Source: Pseudomonas cremoris
Lineage (GTDB): Bacteria > Pseudomonadota > Gammaproteobacteria > Pseudomonadales > Pseudomonadaceae
Direction of reading: 5' to 3'
Assembly (NCBI RefSeq): GCF_014230465.1
Contig: NZ_JAAXCY010000006.1
Coordinates: 124,001 to 188,000, forward strand
Length of the DNA stretch: 64,000 nt
Shown here: positions 11,533 to 24,857 of the stretch, one piece after another
How positions within the stretch are numbered: position 1 is the stretch's first letter
How the letters are laid out: each line of letters begins with the position of its first letter
Made by a program: the position numbers and the translations under genes
Notes under the pieces: generated by a model
Seen by the model: the letters and a program-made list of their open reading frames with translations, nothing else
Told to the model about the DNA's origin: nothing
The model's database searches: none

Positions 11533-12330
11533 ATGGCTAAGGTATTCGCGATAGCGAACCAAAAAGGTGGCGTGGGCAAAACCACCACCTGCATCAACCT
11601 CGCAGCATCCCTGGTGGCTACCAAGCGCCGGGTGCTGTTGATCGATCTCGATCCACAGGGCAACGCCACCATGGGGAGCGGTGTGGATAAACACGGCCTG
11701 GAAAACTCGGTCTACGACTTGCTGATTGGCGAGTGTGACCTGGCGCAGGCCATGCACTTTTCCGAACATGGCGGTTATCAACTACTGCCTGCCAACCGCG
11801 ATTTGACCGCGGCGGAAGTGGTGTTGCTGGAAATGCAGATGAAAGAAAGCCGTCTGCGCAGCGCCTTGGCGCCGATCCGCGAGAACTACGATTACATCCT
11901 GATCGACTGCCCGCCGTCATTGTCGATGCTGACCTTGAACGCGTTGGTGGCGGCCGACGGGGTGATTATCCCCATGCAGTGCGAGTACTACGCACTGGAA
12001 GGGTTGAGTGACCTTGTGGATAACATCAAGCGTATTGCCGAGTTGCTCAATCCCAACCTGCAGATCGAAGGCCTGCTGCGGACCATGTTTGATCCGCGCC
12101 TGAGCCTGATGAACGATGTGTCCGCGCAGCTCAAGGAACACTTTGGCGATCAGCTGTACGACACAGTGATCCCGCGCAACATCCGTTTGGCCGAAGCGCC
12201 AAGCTACGGCATGCCTGCGCTGGCCTACGATAAAGCTTCGCGTGGCGCCATTGCCTACTTGGCCCTGGCCGGCGAGATGGTTCGTCGCCAACGCCGCAAC
12301 TCACGCACCGCTGCCGCCCAGCCAACTTAA
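11533..12330 (+). CDS. parA: Chromosome partitioning ATPase ParA (Soj)
   Basis: ParA is a Walker-type ATPase that binds the nucleoid and moves ParB-parS complexes during segregation. From the ATG at 11533 it is 265 residues and starts MAKVFAIANQKGGVGKTT, the deviant Walker A with both lysines. It also has DLDPQGNAT and the IDCPPSLSMLT Walker B region. This start is preferred over one 18 bases upstream because the P-loop is N-terminal in chromosomal ParA. It sits 18 bases downstream of rsmG and 9 bases before parB. Confidence 0.96.
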   Translation: MAKVFAIANQKGGVGKTTTCINLAASLVATKRRVLLIDLDPQGNATMGSGVDKHGLENSVYDLLIGECDLAQAMHFSEHGGYQLLPANRDLTAAEVVLLEMQMKESRLRSALAPIRENYDYILIDCPPSLSMLTLNALVAADGVIIPMQCEYYALEGLSDLVDNIKRIAELLNPNLQIEGLLRTMFDPRLSLMNDVSAQLKEHFGDQLYDTVIPRNIRLAEAPSYGMPALAYDKASRGAIAYLALAGEMVRRQRRNSRTAAAQPT

Positions 12331-12339
12331 GGAATCCCC

Positions 12340-13212
12340 ATGGCCGTCAAGAAACGAGGTCTCGGACGTGGACTGGATGCACTGCTGAGTGGTCCGACTG
12401 TCACGTCGCTTGAAGAACAAGCGGTGCAGGCCGACGAGCGCGAGTTGCAACACCTGCCCCTGGACTTGATCCAGCGCGGCAAATACCAGCCCCGTCGGGA
12501 CATGGACCCCCAGGCGCTGGAGGAATTGGCTAATTCCATCAAGGCCCAGGGCGTAATGCAGCCGATCGTGGTACGCCCAATCGGCGGCGGACGCTTTGAA
12601 ATCATCGCCGGTGAACGCCGCTGGCGCGCGAGCCAGCAGGCCGGCAAGGAAACCATCCCGGCGATGGTGCGCGATGTACCGGATGAAACCGCCATCGCTA
12701 TGGCGTTGATCGAGAACATCCAGCGTGAAGACCTCAATCCGATCGAAGAAGCGATCGCTCTGCAGCGCTTGCAGCAGGAATTCCAGCTGACCCAGCAACA
12801 GGTGGCCGAGGCTGTGGGTAAATCCCGCGTGACCGTGTCCAACCTGCTGCGCCTGATCGCATTGCCGGAAGTCATCAAAACCATGTTGTCCCACGGCGAC
12901 CTCGAAATGGGTCACGCCCGTGCTTTGCTCGGTTTGCCGGAAAATCAACAGGTTGAAGGGGCGCGACACGTTGTCGCACGGGGTCTTACTGTTCGCCAGA
13001 CCGAGGCCCTGGTGCGCCAGTGGCTCAGCGGTAAACCTGCACCGGTCGAAACAGCCAAACCTGATCCGGATATCGCCCGTCTCGAGCAGCGCCTGGCCGA
13101 GCGCCTGGGCTCTGCGGTGCAGATTCGCCACGGCAAGAAAGGCAAAGGCCAATTGGTCATCGGATATAACTCTCTCGATGAGCTCCAGGGCGTCCTTGCC
13201 CACATCCGCTGA
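12340..13212 (+). CDS. parB: Chromosome partitioning protein ParB (Spo0J)
   Basis: ParB is a CTP-dependent clamp that loads on parS. The 290-residue protein has an N-terminal ParA-interacting tail (MAVKKRGLGRGLDALLSG), the CTPase motif region with AGERRWRA near residue 91, a helix-turn-helix around LTQQQVAEAVGKSRVTVSNL and a C-terminal dimerisation domain. Cognate parS sequences are present in this window at 178, 808 and 56097. It is the last gene of the mnmG-rsmG-parA-parB cluster. Confidence 0.97.
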   Translation: MAVKKRGLGRGLDALLSGPTVTSLEEQAVQADERELQHLPLDLIQRGKYQPRRDMDPQALEELANSIKAQGVMQPIVVRPIGGGRFEIIAGERRWRASQQAGKETIPAMVRDVPDETAIAMALIENIQREDLNPIEEAIALQRLQQEFQLTQQQVAEAVGKSRVTVSNLLRLIALPEVIKTMLSHGDLEMGHARALLGLPENQQVEGARHVVARGLTVRQTEALVRQWLSGKPAPVETAKPDPDIARLEQRLAERLGSAVQIRHGKKGKGQLVIGYNSLDELQGVLAHIR

Positions 13213-13257
13213 AACATTTGCTTATGTAGCGCGTGATCGGAAATCACTACCCGACAG

Positions 13258-13286
13258 TTGAATAGGGGCTGAACCGCCCCTATACT
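13258..13286 (+). promoter_or_regulatory. Promoter of the atp operon with palindrome in the spacer
   Basis: TTGAAT (13258-13263) and TATACT (13281-13286) are 17 bases apart, a good sigma-70 promoter 75 bases before atpI. A perfect 8-bp inverted repeat, ATAGGGGC (13262-13269) and GCCCCTAT (13276-13283), fills the spacer and overlaps both elements. It could be an operator or an end-of-parB hairpin; there is no T-run after it. Confidence 0.75.
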
Positions 13287-13360
13287 CTGCGCGCATTTTG
13301 TCGGCACAAATTATGCCAAGTTATTGATTTCCGGCAGCCGACCATTGAGGAGCAAGAGTG

Positions 13361-14654
<1,294 letters not shown>

Positions 14655-14678
14655 GACCAGTCTCGACTAGTCTGATGT

Positions 14679-14700
14679 CCTTCCCGGTAACACGGGAAGG
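14679..14700 (+). other. Hairpin in the atpB-atpE intergenic region
   Basis: CCTTCCCG (14679-14686) and CGGGAAGG (14693-14700) form an 8-bp stem with a 6-base loop. It has no T-run, so it is more likely an RNA-processing or stability element than a terminator. An AT-rich leader and a strong GGGAGGAAAG ribosome site follow before atpE. Confidence 0.55.
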
Positions 14701-14772
14701 TGGCCCAACAGGGCTATGAAACGATTTGTTTTACCGCTTTAAAATCTAAAAAACCTAAACCATACGACGTAA

Positions 14773-15045
<273 letters not shown>

Positions 15046-15101
15046 TCACTCGTTTTTTCGAGTGATTGGTGTGTTGTGCAACGAACGAGCGAGGTATTGG
15101 C

Positions 15102-15572
15102 GTGAACATTAATGCAACCATTATTGGTCAGTCCTTAGCGTTCTTGATTTTTGTCGTTTTCTGCATGAAGTTCGTATGGCCTCCGGTCATCGCAGCTCTG
15201 CACGAACGTCAGAAGAAGATCGCGGATGGACTGGACGCTGCAGCACGAGCAGCTCGCGACCTGGAGTTGGCCCAAGATAAAGCGGGTCAACAACTGCGCG
15301 AAGCGAAAGCTCAGGCAGCCGAAATCATTGAGCAAGCCAAGAAACGCGGTAACCAGATTGTTGAAGAGGCTGTTGAAAAAGCCCGTATCGACGCTGACCG
15401 TGTGAAGGTTCAGGCTCAGGCCGAGATCGAGCAGGAACTGAATGGTGTCAAAGATGCGCTGCGTGCCCAACTGGGTGCTCTGGCCGTCGGCGGTGCTGAG
15501 AAGATCCTGGGTGCCACAATCGATCAAAACGCGCACGCGGAGCTGGTTAACAAACTGGCTGCTGAAATTTAA
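15102..15572 (+). CDS. atpF: F0F1 ATP synthase subunit b
   Basis: Subunit b is the peripheral stalk, with one N-terminal membrane helix and a long coiled coil. The chosen GTG at 15102 gives [20 protein letters not shown] and 156 residues, the E. coli length; an upstream extension to 15066 adds a non-conserved leader and has no family support. The helix is followed by an Ala/Lys/Glu/Gln-rich coiled coil through residue 140 or so. It lies 12 bases before atpH. Confidence 0.95.
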   Translation: MNINATIIGQSLAFLIFVVFCMKFVWPPVIAALHERQKKIADGLDAAARAARDLELAQDKAGQQLREAKAQAAEIIEQAKKRGNQIVEEAVEKARIDADRVKVQAQAEIEQELNGVKDALRAQLGALAVGGAEKILGATIDQNAHAELVNKLAAEI

Positions 15573-15584
15573 GCGAGGGCGATC

Positions 15585-16121
15585 ATGGCAGAATTGACCA
15601 CGTTGGCCCGACCTTACGCTAAGGCAGCCTTCGAGCACGCCCAGGCCCACCAGCAGCTGGCCTCTTGGTCAGCCATGCTCGGCCTGGCTGCAGCAGTGTC
15701 GCAAGACGACACCATGCAGCGCGTGCTCAAGGCCCCGCGACTGACGAGCGCAGACAAGGCCGCCACTTTTATTGAAGTGTGCGGCGACAAGTTTGATGTG
15801 AAAGTGCAGAACTTCATCCACGTCGTTGCCGAAAACGACCGTCTCCTGCTTCTGCCGGAGATCGCCGCTCAGTTCGACCTGTACAAGGCCGAGCAAGAGA
15901 AGTCGGTAGACGTTGAAGTGACCAGTGCTTTCGCATTGGACCAAGAACAGCAAGACAAACTCGCCAAGGTTCTCAGTGCACGACTCGACCGGGAAGTGCG
16001 CCTGCAAGTTGCGGAAGACAAGTCCCTCATTGGGGGCATTGTCATTCGCGCCGGCGACCTGGTTATCGATGGCTCGATTCGCGGCAAACTCGCGAATCTT
16101 GCCGAAGCATTGAAATCTTGA
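15585..16121 (+). CDS. atpH: F0F1 ATP synthase subunit delta
   Basis: Delta links the peripheral stalk to the top of F1. The 178-residue product begins [20 protein letters not shown] and ends with the conserved region around [20 protein letters not shown]. Length and position between atpF and atpA are standard. Confidence 0.96.
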   Translation: MAELTTLARPYAKAAFEHAQAHQQLASWSAMLGLAAAVSQDDTMQRVLKAPRLTSADKAATFIEVCGDKFDVKVQNFIHVVAENDRLLLLPEIAAQFDLYKAEQEKSVDVEVTSAFALDQEQQDKLAKVLSARLDREVRLQVAEDKSLIGGIVIRAGDLVIDGSIRGKLANLAEALKS

Positions 16122-16142
16122 GTTTGAAGGGGCAGCAGAGCA

Positions 16143-17687
16143 ATGCAGCAACTCAATCCTTCCGAAATAAGTGAAATTATCAAGGGCCGCATCGACAAGC
16201 TCGATGTGACCTCCCAAGCCCGTAACGAAGGCACTGTCGTCAGCGTATCTGACGGTATCGTGCGGATTCACGGTCTGGCCGACGTAATGTCCGGCGAGAT
16301 GATCGAGTTTCCGGGCGGCGTCTTCGGTATGGCCCTCAACCTGGAGCAGGACTCCGTAGGTGCCGTTATCTTGGGCGCATACCAGTCTCTGGCTGAAGGC
16401 ATGAGCGCCAAGTGCACCGGCCGCATCCTGGAAGTTCCGGTTGGTAAGGAACTGCTGGGTCGCGTAGTCGACGCACTGGGTAACCCTGTTGACGGCAAAG
16501 GTCCACTGGGCAACACCGAGACCGACGCGGTCGAGAAAGTTGCTCCAGGCGTGATCTGGCGTAAGTCGGTAGACCAGCCTGTACAGACTGGCTACAAGGC
16601 TGTCGATGCCATGATCCCTGTCGGCCGTGGCCAGCGTGAGCTGATCATCGGCGACCGTCAGATCGGTAAAACCGCTCTGGCCATCGACGCGATCATCAAC
16701 CAGAAAGACAGCGGCATTTTCTGCGTCTACGTAGCTATCGGTCAGAAACAATCGACCATCGCCAACGTGGTTCGCAAGCTGGAAGAAAACGGCGCACTGA
16801 AAAACACGATCATCGTGGCTGCCAGTGCTTCCGAATCGCCTGCGCTGCAGTACCTGGCTCCTTACGCCGGTTGCACCATGGGTGAATTCTTCCGCGACCG
16901 CGGTGAAGACGCGCTGATCGTTTATGACGATCTGTCCAAGCAAGCAGTGGCTTACCGCCAGATTTCCCTGCTGCTGCGCCGTCCACCAGGCCGTGAAGCA
17001 TACCCAGGTGACGTGTTCTATCTCCACTCCCGTCTGCTGGAGCGCGCATCCCGCGTTTCGGAAGAGTACGTAGAGAAGTTCACCAACGGCGCAGTGACCG
17101 GCAAAACCGGTTCCCTGACCGCACTGCCGATCATCGAAACCCAGGCTGGCGACGTTTCCGCGTTCGTTCCGACCAACGTGATTTCCATCACCGACGGTCA
17201 GATCTTCCTGGAATCGGCCATGTTCAACTCGGGCATCCGCCCTGCAGTGAACGCCGGTGTTTCGGTATCCCGTGTGGGTGGTGCCGCTCAGACCAAGATC
17301 ATCAAGAAGCTCTCCGGTGGTATCCGTACCGCTCTGGCTCAGTACCGTGAACTGGCGGCATTCGCCCAGTTCGCTTCTGACCTGGACGAAGCGACCCGTA
17401 AGCAACTTGAGCATGGTCAGCGCGTTACCGAGCTGATGAAGCAGAAGCAATACGCCCCAATGTCGATCGCTGACATGGCGTTGTCGCTGTATGCCGCTGA
17501 GCGTGGGTTCCTGACTGACGTCGAAATCACCAAGGTTGGCAGCTTTGAACAAGCGCTGATTGCTTACTTCAACCGCGATCATGCCGACTTGTTGGCCAAG
17601 ATCAACGTGAAGGGTGACTTCAATGACGAGATCGACGCTGGCCTGAAAGCCGGTATCGAGAAGTTCAAGGCCACCCAAACCTGGTAA
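16143..17687 (+). CDS. atpA: F0F1 ATP synthase subunit alpha
   Basis: Alpha is the non-catalytic nucleotide-binding subunit of F1. The 514-residue protein carries Walker [10 protein letters not shown] near residue 170 and the ATP synthase alpha/beta signature later in the chain ([14 protein letters not shown] region). Length is normal. A 10-bp stem hairpin follows the stop codon at 17693-17716, before atpG. Confidence 0.98.
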   Translation: MQQLNPSEISEIIKGRIDKLDVTSQARNEGTVVSVSDGIVRIHGLADVMSGEMIEFPGGVFGMALNLEQDSVGAVILGAYQSLAEGMSAKCTGRILEVPVGKELLGRVVDALGNPVDGKGPLGNTETDAVEKVAPGVIWRKSVDQPVQTGYKAVDAMIPVGRGQRELIIGDRQIGKTALAIDAIINQKDSGIFCVYVAIGQKQSTIANVVRKLEENGALKNTIIVAASASESPALQYLAPYAGCTMGEFFRDRGEDALIVYDDLSKQAVAYRQISLLLRRPPGREAYPGDVFYLHSRLLERASRVSEEYVEKFTNGAVTGKTGSLTALPIIETQAGDVSAFVPTNVISITDGQIFLESAMFNSGIRPAVNAGVSVSRVGGAAQTKIIKKLSGGIRTALAQYRELAAFAQFASDLDEATRKQLEHGQRVTELMKQKQYAPMSIADMALSLYAAERGFLTDVEITKVGSFEQALIAYFNRDHADLLAKINVKGDFNDEIDAGLKAGIEKFKATQTW

Positions 17688-17692
17688 GCCGC

Positions 17693-17716
17693 AGCGGGAG
17701 CCGCAAGGCTCCCGCT
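17693..17716 (+). other. GNRA-tetraloop hairpin between atpA and atpG
   Basis: AGCGGGAGCC (17693-17702) and GGCTCCCGCT (17707-17716) form a perfect 10-bp stem capped by GCAA. It lacks a T-run. A stable tetraloop hairpin inside an operon usually marks message processing or protection from 3' exonucleases. Confidence 0.65.
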
Positions 17717-17737
17717 TGCTAACCTGATAGGTGTTAC

Positions 17738-18598
17738 ATGGCAGGCGCAAAAGAGATTCGCAGTAAGATTGCGAGCATCAAAAGCACGCAAAAAATTACC
17801 AGCGCCATGGAAAAAGTGGCGGTCAGCAAAATGCGCAAGGCACAAATGCGCATGGCTGCTAGCCGTCCTTATGCGGAGCGTATCCGCCAGGTAATTGGGC
17901 ATCTGGCCAACGCCAACCCGGAATACCGCCACCCATTCATGATCGACCGCGAAGTTAAGCGCGTTGGTTATGTGGTTGTGAGCAGTGACCGTGGTTTGTG
18001 CGGTGGTTTGAATACCAACCTGTTCAAGGCCCTGGTCAAGGACATGGCGGTAAACCGCGAAAAAGGCGTCGAGATCGATCTGTGTGTTGTTGGTAGCAAG
18101 GGTGCGGCCTTTTTCCGCAACTTCGGCGGTAACGTCGTTGCAGCTATCAGCCACCTGGGTGAAGAGCCGTCGATCAATGATTTGATCGGCAGTGTGAAGG
18201 TGATGCTGGATGCATACCTGGAAGGCCGGATTGACCGCCTCTCCGTGGTATCCAACAAGTTCATCAACACCATGACCCAGCAGCCAACCGTGGAGCAATT
18301 GATTCCACTGGTGGCGACTCCGGATCAGGAACTCAAGCACCACTGGGACTACCTCTACGAACCAGACGCCAAAGAGCTGCTTGACGGCTTGATGGTGCGC
18401 TACGTGGAGTCGCAGGTGTACCAGGCGGTGGTCGAGAACAACGCAGCTGAACAAGCGGCGCGGATGATCGCGATGAAAAACGCTACCGATAACGCCGGTG
18501 ATCTGATCAGCGATTTGCAGCTGATCTACAACAAGGCGCGTCAGGCTGCGATCACCCAAGAGATCTCGGAAATCGTCGGCGGCGCTGCCGCGGTTTAA
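17738..18598 (+). CDS. atpG: F0F1 ATP synthase subunit gamma
   Basis: Gamma is the central rotating shaft that couples proton flow to catalysis. The 286-residue product begins [20 protein letters not shown] and ends [16 protein letters not shown], the conserved terminal coiled-coil segments of the family. It lies between atpA and atpD as usual. Confidence 0.97.
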   Translation: MAGAKEIRSKIASIKSTQKITSAMEKVAVSKMRKAQMRMAASRPYAERIRQVIGHLANANPEYRHPFMIDREVKRVGYVVVSSDRGLCGGLNTNLFKALVKDMAVNREKGVEIDLCVVGSKGAAFFRNFGGNVVAAISHLGEEPSINDLIGSVKVMLDAYLEGRIDRLSVVSNKFINTMTQQPTVEQLIPLVATPDQELKHHWDYLYEPDAKELLDGLMVRYVESQVYQAVVENNAAEQAARMIAMKNATDNAGDLISDLQLIYNKARQAAITQEISEIVGGAAAV

Positions 18599-20002
<1,404 letters not shown>

Positions 20003-20006
20003 TCCA

Positions 20007-20026
20007 AGCGCCCGGAAACGGGCGCT
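20007..20026 (+). other. GAAA-tetraloop hairpin between atpD and atpC
   Basis: AGCGCCCG (20007-20014) and CGGGCGCT (20019-20026) form a perfect 8-bp stem capped by GAAA. No T-run follows. It is the second GNRA-capped hairpin in this operon. Confidence 0.65.
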
Positions 20027-20046
20027 CATCAGGTTGAGGCAATCAG

Positions 20047-20463
20047 ATGGCTATGACAGTCCATTGCGATATCGTCAGCGCGGAAGGGGAAATCTTCTCC
20101 GGTCTGGTAGAGATGGTGATTGCACACGGCGAACTCGGTGACCTTGGTATTGCCATGGGTCACGCGCCGTTGATCACCAGCTTGAAGCCAGGTCCGATCA
20201 CTCTGACCAAGCAAGGCGGGGAAAAGGAGGTGTTTTACATCTCCGGTGGTTTCCTTGAGGTTCAGCCGAACATGGTCAAGGTACTTGCCGACACCGTGCA
20301 ACGTGCTGGCGACCTGGATGAAGCCTCCGCTCAGGAAGCCGTCAAGGCTGCCGAGAAGGCCCTGAACGAAAAGGGTGCGGACTTCGACTACAGCGCTGCT
20401 GCTGTACGTCTGGCCGAGGCTGCAGCCCAGCTGCGCACGCTCCAGCAAATCCGCAAGAAGTAA
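20047..20463 (+). CDS. atpC: F0F1 ATP synthase subunit epsilon
   Basis: Epsilon is part of the rotor and an intrinsic inhibitor of ATP hydrolysis. The 138-residue protein has the N-terminal beta sandwich ([33 protein letters not shown]) and a C-terminal helical hairpin rich in Ala, Glu and Lys. It ends the atp operon; a strong terminator follows. Confidence 0.96.
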   Translation: MAMTVHCDIVSAEGEIFSGLVEMVIAHGELGDLGIAMGHAPLITSLKPGPITLTKQGGEKEVFYISGGFLEVQPNMVKVLADTVQRAGDLDEASAQEAVKAAEKALNEKGADFDYSAAAVRLAEAAAQLRTLQQIRKK

Positions 20464-20498
20464 GCGGCCATGCCGTCACGCTTCAAGCGCGATTGATT

Positions 20499-20530
20499 AA
20501 AAAGGGTAGCCTCGGCTACCCTTTTTCTTT
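20499..20530 (+). terminator. Rho-independent terminator of the atp operon
   Basis: AAAAAGGGTAGCC (20499-20511) pairs with GGCTACCCTTTTT (20514-20526) and continues into a T-rich tail. The A/T-flanked stem could act in both directions, but on the minus strand there is nothing to terminate. Confidence 0.93.
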
Positions 20531-20586
20531 TTCTGCACAAAACATCTCTGGTCTGAAGACGGACCTCTCAGGATTGGTAGCCATTC

Positions 20587-21954
20587 ATGTCTCTTGAAAT
20601 CGTCATTCTCGCTGCAGGCCAGGGCACTCGCATGCGTTCGGCCTTGCCCAAGGTGCTGCACCCGGTAGCCGGCAACTCCATGCTGGGCCACGTTATCCAC
20701 AGTGCCCGTCAGTTGGAGCCACAACGTATCCACGTGGTGATCGGCCACGGTGCCGATGCGGTGCGCGAACGCCTGGCCGCGGACGACCTGAATTTCGTAT
20801 TGCAAGACAAACAACTCGGCACCGGGCACGCCACTGCGCAAGCCGTGCCGTTCATCACCGCCGATACCGTATTGATCCTCTACGGCGATGTACCGCTGAT
20901 CGAAGTGGAAACGCTGCAGCGTCTGCTCAAGCACGTGGTGCCAGGCCAGATGGGCCTGCTCACCGTTGAGCTGGACGACCCCACCGGTTACGGGCGCATC
21001 GTGCGCAACGCTGACGGCAAGGTGGCTGCCATCGTCGAGCATAAAGACGCCAGCGATGCCCAACGCGCCATTACCGAAGGCAACACAGGCATTCTGGCGG
21101 TGCCGGCTAACAAGCTCGCCGACTGGATGAGCCGCCTGTCCAACAACAACGCCCAGGGCGAGTATTACCTCACCGATGTCATCGAAATGGCCGTGAGCGA
21201 TGGCCTTCTGGTCGCCACCGAGCAACCCCACGACCCGATGGAAGTGCAGGGCGCCAACGACCGCAAGCAGCTTTCAGAGCTGGAGCGTCACTACCAGCTG
21301 CGCGAAGGTCGGCGCTTGATGGCCCAAGGCGTGACCCTGCGCGACCCGGCACGCTTTGACGTTCGTGGCGAAGTCACTGTCGGTCGCGACGTGCTGATCG
21401 ACATCAACGTGATCCTTGAAGGCCGCGTGATCATCGAAGACGATGTGGTGATTGGCCCGAACTGCGTGATCAAGGACAGCACCCTGCGCAAAGGCGTGGT
21501 GATCAAGGCCAACAGCCACCTGGACGGCGCGGTGATGGGCGAAGGCAGCGATGCCGGCCCGTTTGCGCGGTTGCGCCCTGGCAGCGTGCTGGAAGCCAAG
21601 GCCCATGTGGGTAACTTTGTCGAACTCAAAAACGCACACTTGGGCGAAGGCGCCAAGGCCGGTCACCTGACCTACCTGGGCGATGCCGTCATCGGCGCAC
21701 GCACCAACGTCGGCGCTGGCACCATCACCTGCAACTACGATGGCGCCAACAAGCACCAGACCGTGTTGGGCGAAGATGTATTCATCGGCTCGAACAACTC
21801 GTTGGTTGCTCCGGTGAAAGTCGGCGATGGCGCCACCACGGCGGCTGGTTCCACCATCAACCAGGATGTGGATAACTTGCAACTCGGCGTGGCTCGCGCC
21901 CGTCAGCGCAACATCGACGGCTGGAAACGTCCGGAGAAAATCAAGAAAAGCTGA
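20587..21954 (+). CDS. glmU: Bifunctional UDP-N-acetylglucosamine pyrophosphorylase / glucosamine-1-phosphate acetyltransferase
   Basis: GlmU makes UDP-GlcNAc from GlcN-1-P, acetyl-CoA and UTP for peptidoglycan and LPS. The 455-residue protein has the N-terminal uridyltransferase motif [20 protein letters not shown] at about residues 8-27 and a C-terminal left-handed beta-helix of hexapeptide repeats ending near [19 protein letters not shown]. Length equals the family norm. glmS follows after a DeoR-type regulator, so two steps of the same pathway are close together. Confidence 0.98.
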   Translation: MSLEIVILAAGQGTRMRSALPKVLHPVAGNSMLGHVIHSARQLEPQRIHVVIGHGADAVRERLAADDLNFVLQDKQLGTGHATAQAVPFITADTVLILYGDVPLIEVETLQRLLKHVVPGQMGLLTVELDDPTGYGRIVRNADGKVAAIVEHKDASDAQRAITEGNTGILAVPANKLADWMSRLSNNNAQGEYYLTDVIEMAVSDGLLVATEQPHDPMEVQGANDRKQLSELERHYQLREGRRLMAQGVTLRDPARFDVRGEVTVGRDVLIDINVILEGRVIIEDDVVIGPNCVIKDSTLRKGVVIKANSHLDGAVMGEGSDAGPFARLRPGSVLEAKAHVGNFVELKNAHLGEGAKAGHLTYLGDAVIGARTNVGAGTITCNYDGANKHQTVLGEDVFIGSNNSLVAPVKVGDGATTAAGSTINQDVDNLQLGVARARQRNIDGWKRPEKIKKS

Positions 21955-21986
21955 GTTATCCACAATCTCATCAGCAACAACTATTC

Positions 21987-22079
21987 AATGTGGGAGCGGG
22001 CTTGCTCGCGAATACGGTGTGTCAGACCCGAATGATTTGACTGACACACCGCATTCGCGAGCAAGCCCGCTCCCACATT
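21987..22079. repeat. REP doublet (REPIN), copy 1
   Basis: A 93-bp near-perfect inverted repeat. The outer arms carry GGGAGCGGGCTTGCTCGCGA and its complement, and the inner arms GGTGTGTCAG and CTGACACACC face a short loop. It matches the fluorescens-group REP family, moved in trans by REP-associated transposases. It lies between glmU and the DeoR regulator and could also act as a terminator. Confidence 0.92.
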
Positions 22080-22158
22080 TACCCTCTGTCACTTCGACAT
22101 TTTTCTACGCCCCCGCTTGACGACCTTTCGCTAATAGGTTTTGATTGCCTTCGTTATC

Positions 22159-22171
22159 TTTCGAAGCGAAA
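22159..22171. promoter_or_regulatory. Possible operator for the DeoR-family regulator
   Basis: TTTCG (22159-22163) and CGAAA (22167-22171) form an inverted repeat with a 3-base spacer, and a related CGAAACGAAA lies at 22188-22197, across the start codon. DeoR-family proteins often bind sites rich in TTTCG. Autoregulation is inferred from position. Confidence 0.4.
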
Positions 22172-22183
22172 CTTATCATCACC

Positions 22184-22951
22184 ATGTCGAAACGAAATAC
22201 ACCCCAACGGCGCCACAACATCCTCACCTTGCTCAATGAATTGGGCGAAGTGAGCGTGGACGAGTTGGCCAAGCGTTTCGAAACCTCGGAAGTGACCATC
22301 CGCAAGGACCTGGCTGCCCTCGAAAGCAACGGCTTGCTGCTGCGTCGCTACGGCGGCGCAATCACCATGCCGCAGGAACTGGTGGGTGACGCCGCTCAGC
22401 CGATCTCGGTGTACAAGCGCGCTATCGCCCGTGCCGCCGTAATGCGCCTGCGTGAACACGCCCGCATCATCATCGACAGTGGCAGTACCACCGCCGCGAT
22501 GATTCCTGAACTGGGCCACCAGCCTGGCTTGGTGGTGATGACCAACTCCTTGCACGTAGCCCGTGCCCTGAGCGAACTGGAGCACGAGCCGGTGCTGTTG
22601 ATGACCGGCGGCACGTGGGACCCGCACTCGGACTCGTTCCAAGGCCAGGTCGCCGAGCAAGTGCTACGTTCCTACGACTTTGATCAACTGTTTATCGGCG
22701 CCGACGGCATCGACCTGGAGCGAGGCACTACCACTTTCAACGAACTGCTGGGGCTGAGCCGCGTGATGGCTGAGGTCGCCCGCGAAGTGGTGGTGATGGT
22801 CGAATCCGACAAGATCGGCCGCAAGATTCCCAACCTGGAACTGCCCTGGAGCAGCGTCCATACCCTTATCACCGATGATCGCCTGCCGCTTGAGGCCCGC
22901 GACCAGATCCAAGCCCGCGGCATTACGCTGATATGCGCGGCAATCATCTAG
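22184..22951 (+). CDS. DeoR/GlpR family transcriptional regulator between glmU and glmS
   Basis: The 255-residue protein (ATG at 22184, [20 protein letters not shown]) has the N-terminal winged helix of the DeoR family ([20 protein letters not shown], residues about 24-43) and a C-terminal DeoR sensor domain that binds sugar phosphates ([26 protein letters not shown]). Its place 10 bases before glmS suggests it controls amino-sugar synthesis, with a glucosamine phosphate as possible effector; that is inference. The reading frame extends upstream to a TTG at 22145 but lacks a ribosome site there. Confidence 0.9.
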   Translation: MSKRNTPQRRHNILTLLNELGEVSVDELAKRFETSEVTIRKDLAALESNGLLLRRYGGAITMPQELVGDAAQPISVYKRAIARAAVMRLREHARIIIDSGSTTAAMIPELGHQPGLVVMTNSLHVARALSELEHEPVLLMTGGTWDPHSDSFQGQVAEQVLRSYDFDQLFIGADGIDLERGTTTFNELLGLSRVMAEVAREVVVMVESDKIGRKIPNLELPWSSVHTLITDDRLPLEARDQIQARGITLICAAII

Positions 22952-22961
22952 GAGAAACACC

Positions 22962-24794
22962 ATGTGTGGCATCGTAGGCGCAGTCGCTGAACGTAACATT
23001 ACCCCCATCCTGCTCGAAGGCCTCAAGCGCCTGGAATACCGCGGTTATGACAGCGCAGGTGTAGCTGTCTTCACCAACGCCGGCAAGCTTGAACGCATGC
23101 GCCGCCCAGGCAAAGTCAGCGAGCTGGAGCAAGCCCTGGCGGGTGAGCCTCTGGTTGGCCGCCTTGGCATTGCCCACACCCGCTGGGCAACCCACGGTGC
23201 GCCGTGCGAGCGTAACGCTCACCCGCATTTCTCCGGCGACCTGGCGGTGGTGCACAACGGCATCATCGAAAACCACGAAGTGCTGCGCGAACAACTTAAG
23301 GGCCTGGGCTACGTATTCACTTCGGACACTGATACCGAAGTCATCGCCCACCTGCTCAACCACAAACTCAAGGACCACAGCGACCTGACCACCGCCCTCA
23401 AGGCGACGGTCAAGGAACTGCATGGCGCCTACGGCCTGGCAGTGGTCAGCGCCAGCCAACCAGACCGCGTAGTAGCCGCTCGCAGTGGTAGCCCATTGGT
23501 GATCGGCCTGGGCCTGGGCGAAAACTTCCTTGCCTCCGACCAACTGGCCTTGCGTCAGGTTACCGACCGCTTCATGTACCTGGAAGAAGGCGATATTGCC
23601 GACATCCGCCGTGAAAGCGTGGCGATCTGGGACGTCAACGGTAACGCTGTCGAGCGCGAAGCCGTGCAATACCGCGACGGCGCCGAAGCCGCCGACAAAG
23701 GTGAGTTCCGTCACTTCATGCTCAAGGAAATCCACGAGCAGCCATCCGTGGTACAGCGCACGCTGGAAGGTCGCTTGAGCCAGAACCAAGTGCTGGTCAA
23801 CGCGTTCGGCCCACAAGCCGCCGAGTTGTTCGCCAAAGTGCGCAATGTACAGATCGTTGCTTGCGGCACCAGCTACCACGCCGGCATGGTTGCCCGTTAC
23901 TGGTTGGAAGAACTGGCCGGCATTCCGTGCCAGGTCGAAGTCGCCAGCGAGTTCCGCTACCGCAAGGTCGTGGTGCAGCCCGACACCCTGTTCGTGACCA
24001 TCTCCCAGTCCGGCGAAACCGCCGACACCTTGGCCGCCCTGCGTAATGCCAAGGAACTGGGCTTCCTTGCCAGCCTGGCGATCTGCAACGTCAGTATCAG
24101 CTCGTTGGTACGTGAGTCGGACCTGACCCTGCTGACCCAGGCCGGTCGCGAAATCGGTGTAGCGTCGACCAAAGCTTTCACCACCCAACTGGTCGGCCTG
24201 TTGCTGCTGACCCTGTCCCTGGGCCAAGTGCGCGGCACCCTGGCCGAGGGTGTTGAAGCCACCCTGGTCGAAGAATTGCGTCGCCTGCCAGCCCGCCTCG
24301 GCGAAGCCCTGGCCATGGACAGCACCGTGGAAAAAGTCGCCGAACTGTTCGCCGACAAGAATCACACCCTGTTCCTCGGCCGTGGCGCGCAATACCCAGT
24401 GGCGATGGAAGGTTCGCTCAAGCTCAAGGAAATCTCCTACATCCACGCCGAAGCTTATCCAGCCGGTGAGCTGAAACACGGCCCATTGGCCCTGGTGGAT
24501 GACGACATGCCGGTGGTGACCGTCGCGCCGAACAACGAACTGCTGGAAAAGCTCAAGTCCAACCTGCAAGAAGTACGCGCCCGTGGCGGCCAACTGGTGG
24601 TGTTCGCTGACGAAAAAGCCGGCATGACCAATGGCGAAGGTACCCACGTCATCAACATGCCGCACATCCACGACACCTTGTCGCCGATCCTCTACACCAT
24701 CCCGTTGCAACTGCTGTCGTACTACGTCGCCGTGCTCAAGGGCACCGACGTTGACCAGCCGCGTAACCTGGCGAAGTCGGTGACCGTGGAGTAA
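22962..24794 (+). CDS. glmS: Glutamine-fructose-6-phosphate aminotransferase (isomerizing)
   Basis: GlmS makes glucosamine-6-phosphate from fructose-6-phosphate and glutamine, the first committed step to UDP-GlcNAc. The 610-residue protein begins [12 protein letters not shown], so Cys2 is the glutaminase nucleophile. It then has two SIS sugar-isomerase domains ([25 protein letters not shown]) and the C-terminal KSVTVE. It follows the DeoR-type regulator by 10 bases. I see no ribozyme-like leader in that gap. A terminator hairpin follows, the region commonly known as a Tn7 attachment site in bacteria; no Tn7 is present. Confidence 0.98.
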   Translation: MCGIVGAVAERNITPILLEGLKRLEYRGYDSAGVAVFTNAGKLERMRRPGKVSELEQALAGEPLVGRLGIAHTRWATHGAPCERNAHPHFSGDLAVVHNGIIENHEVLREQLKGLGYVFTSDTDTEVIAHLLNHKLKDHSDLTTALKATVKELHGAYGLAVVSASQPDRVVAARSGSPLVIGLGLGENFLASDQLALRQVTDRFMYLEEGDIADIRRESVAIWDVNGNAVEREAVQYRDGAEAADKGEFRHFMLKEIHEQPSVVQRTLEGRLSQNQVLVNAFGPQAAELFAKVRNVQIVACGTSYHAGMVARYWLEELAGIPCQVEVASEFRYRKVVVQPDTLFVTISQSGETADTLAALRNAKELGFLASLAICNVSISSLVRESDLTLLTQAGREIGVASTKAFTTQLVGLLLLTLSLGQVRGTLAEGVEATLVEELRRLPARLGEALAMDSTVEKVAELFADKNHTLFLGRGAQYPVAMEGSLKLKEISYIHAEAYPAGELKHGPLALVDDDMPVVTVAPNNELLEKLKSNLQEVRARGGQLVVFADEKAGMTNGEGTHVINMPHIHDTLSPILYTIPLQLLSYYVAVLKGTDVDQPRNLAKSVTVE

Positions 24795-24804
24795 CACGGC
24801 ATGT

Positions 24805-24832
24805 CCTGGAGGCCCATCGGGCCTCCAGGTTC
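24805..24832 (+). terminator. Terminator hairpin after glmS
   Basis: CCTGGAGGCCC (24805-24815) pairs perfectly with GGGCCTCCAGG (24819-24829) across a 3-base loop. The following T-run is short (TTC). Confidence 0.7.
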
Positions 24833-24857
24833 AGCCCGACGAAAGGATTCGACCTCG

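Noticed and set aside
15669..17750. 693-codon open frame antisense to atpH-atpA
   Set aside because: The plus strand encodes unmistakable ATP synthase subunits; the antisense frame results from codon bias.
20497..21231. 244-codon frame opposite glmU starting in the atp terminator region
   Set aside because: It is antisense to the conserved uridyltransferase domain and has no independent evidence.
22952..22961. glmS ribozyme or riboswitch leader
   Set aside because: Only 10 bases separate the regulator gene from glmS, so no structured leader can fit.
24805..24857. Tn7-type insertion downstream of glmS
   Set aside because: The attachment region is intact: a simple terminator is followed by a small gene, with no transposon ends or tns genes.
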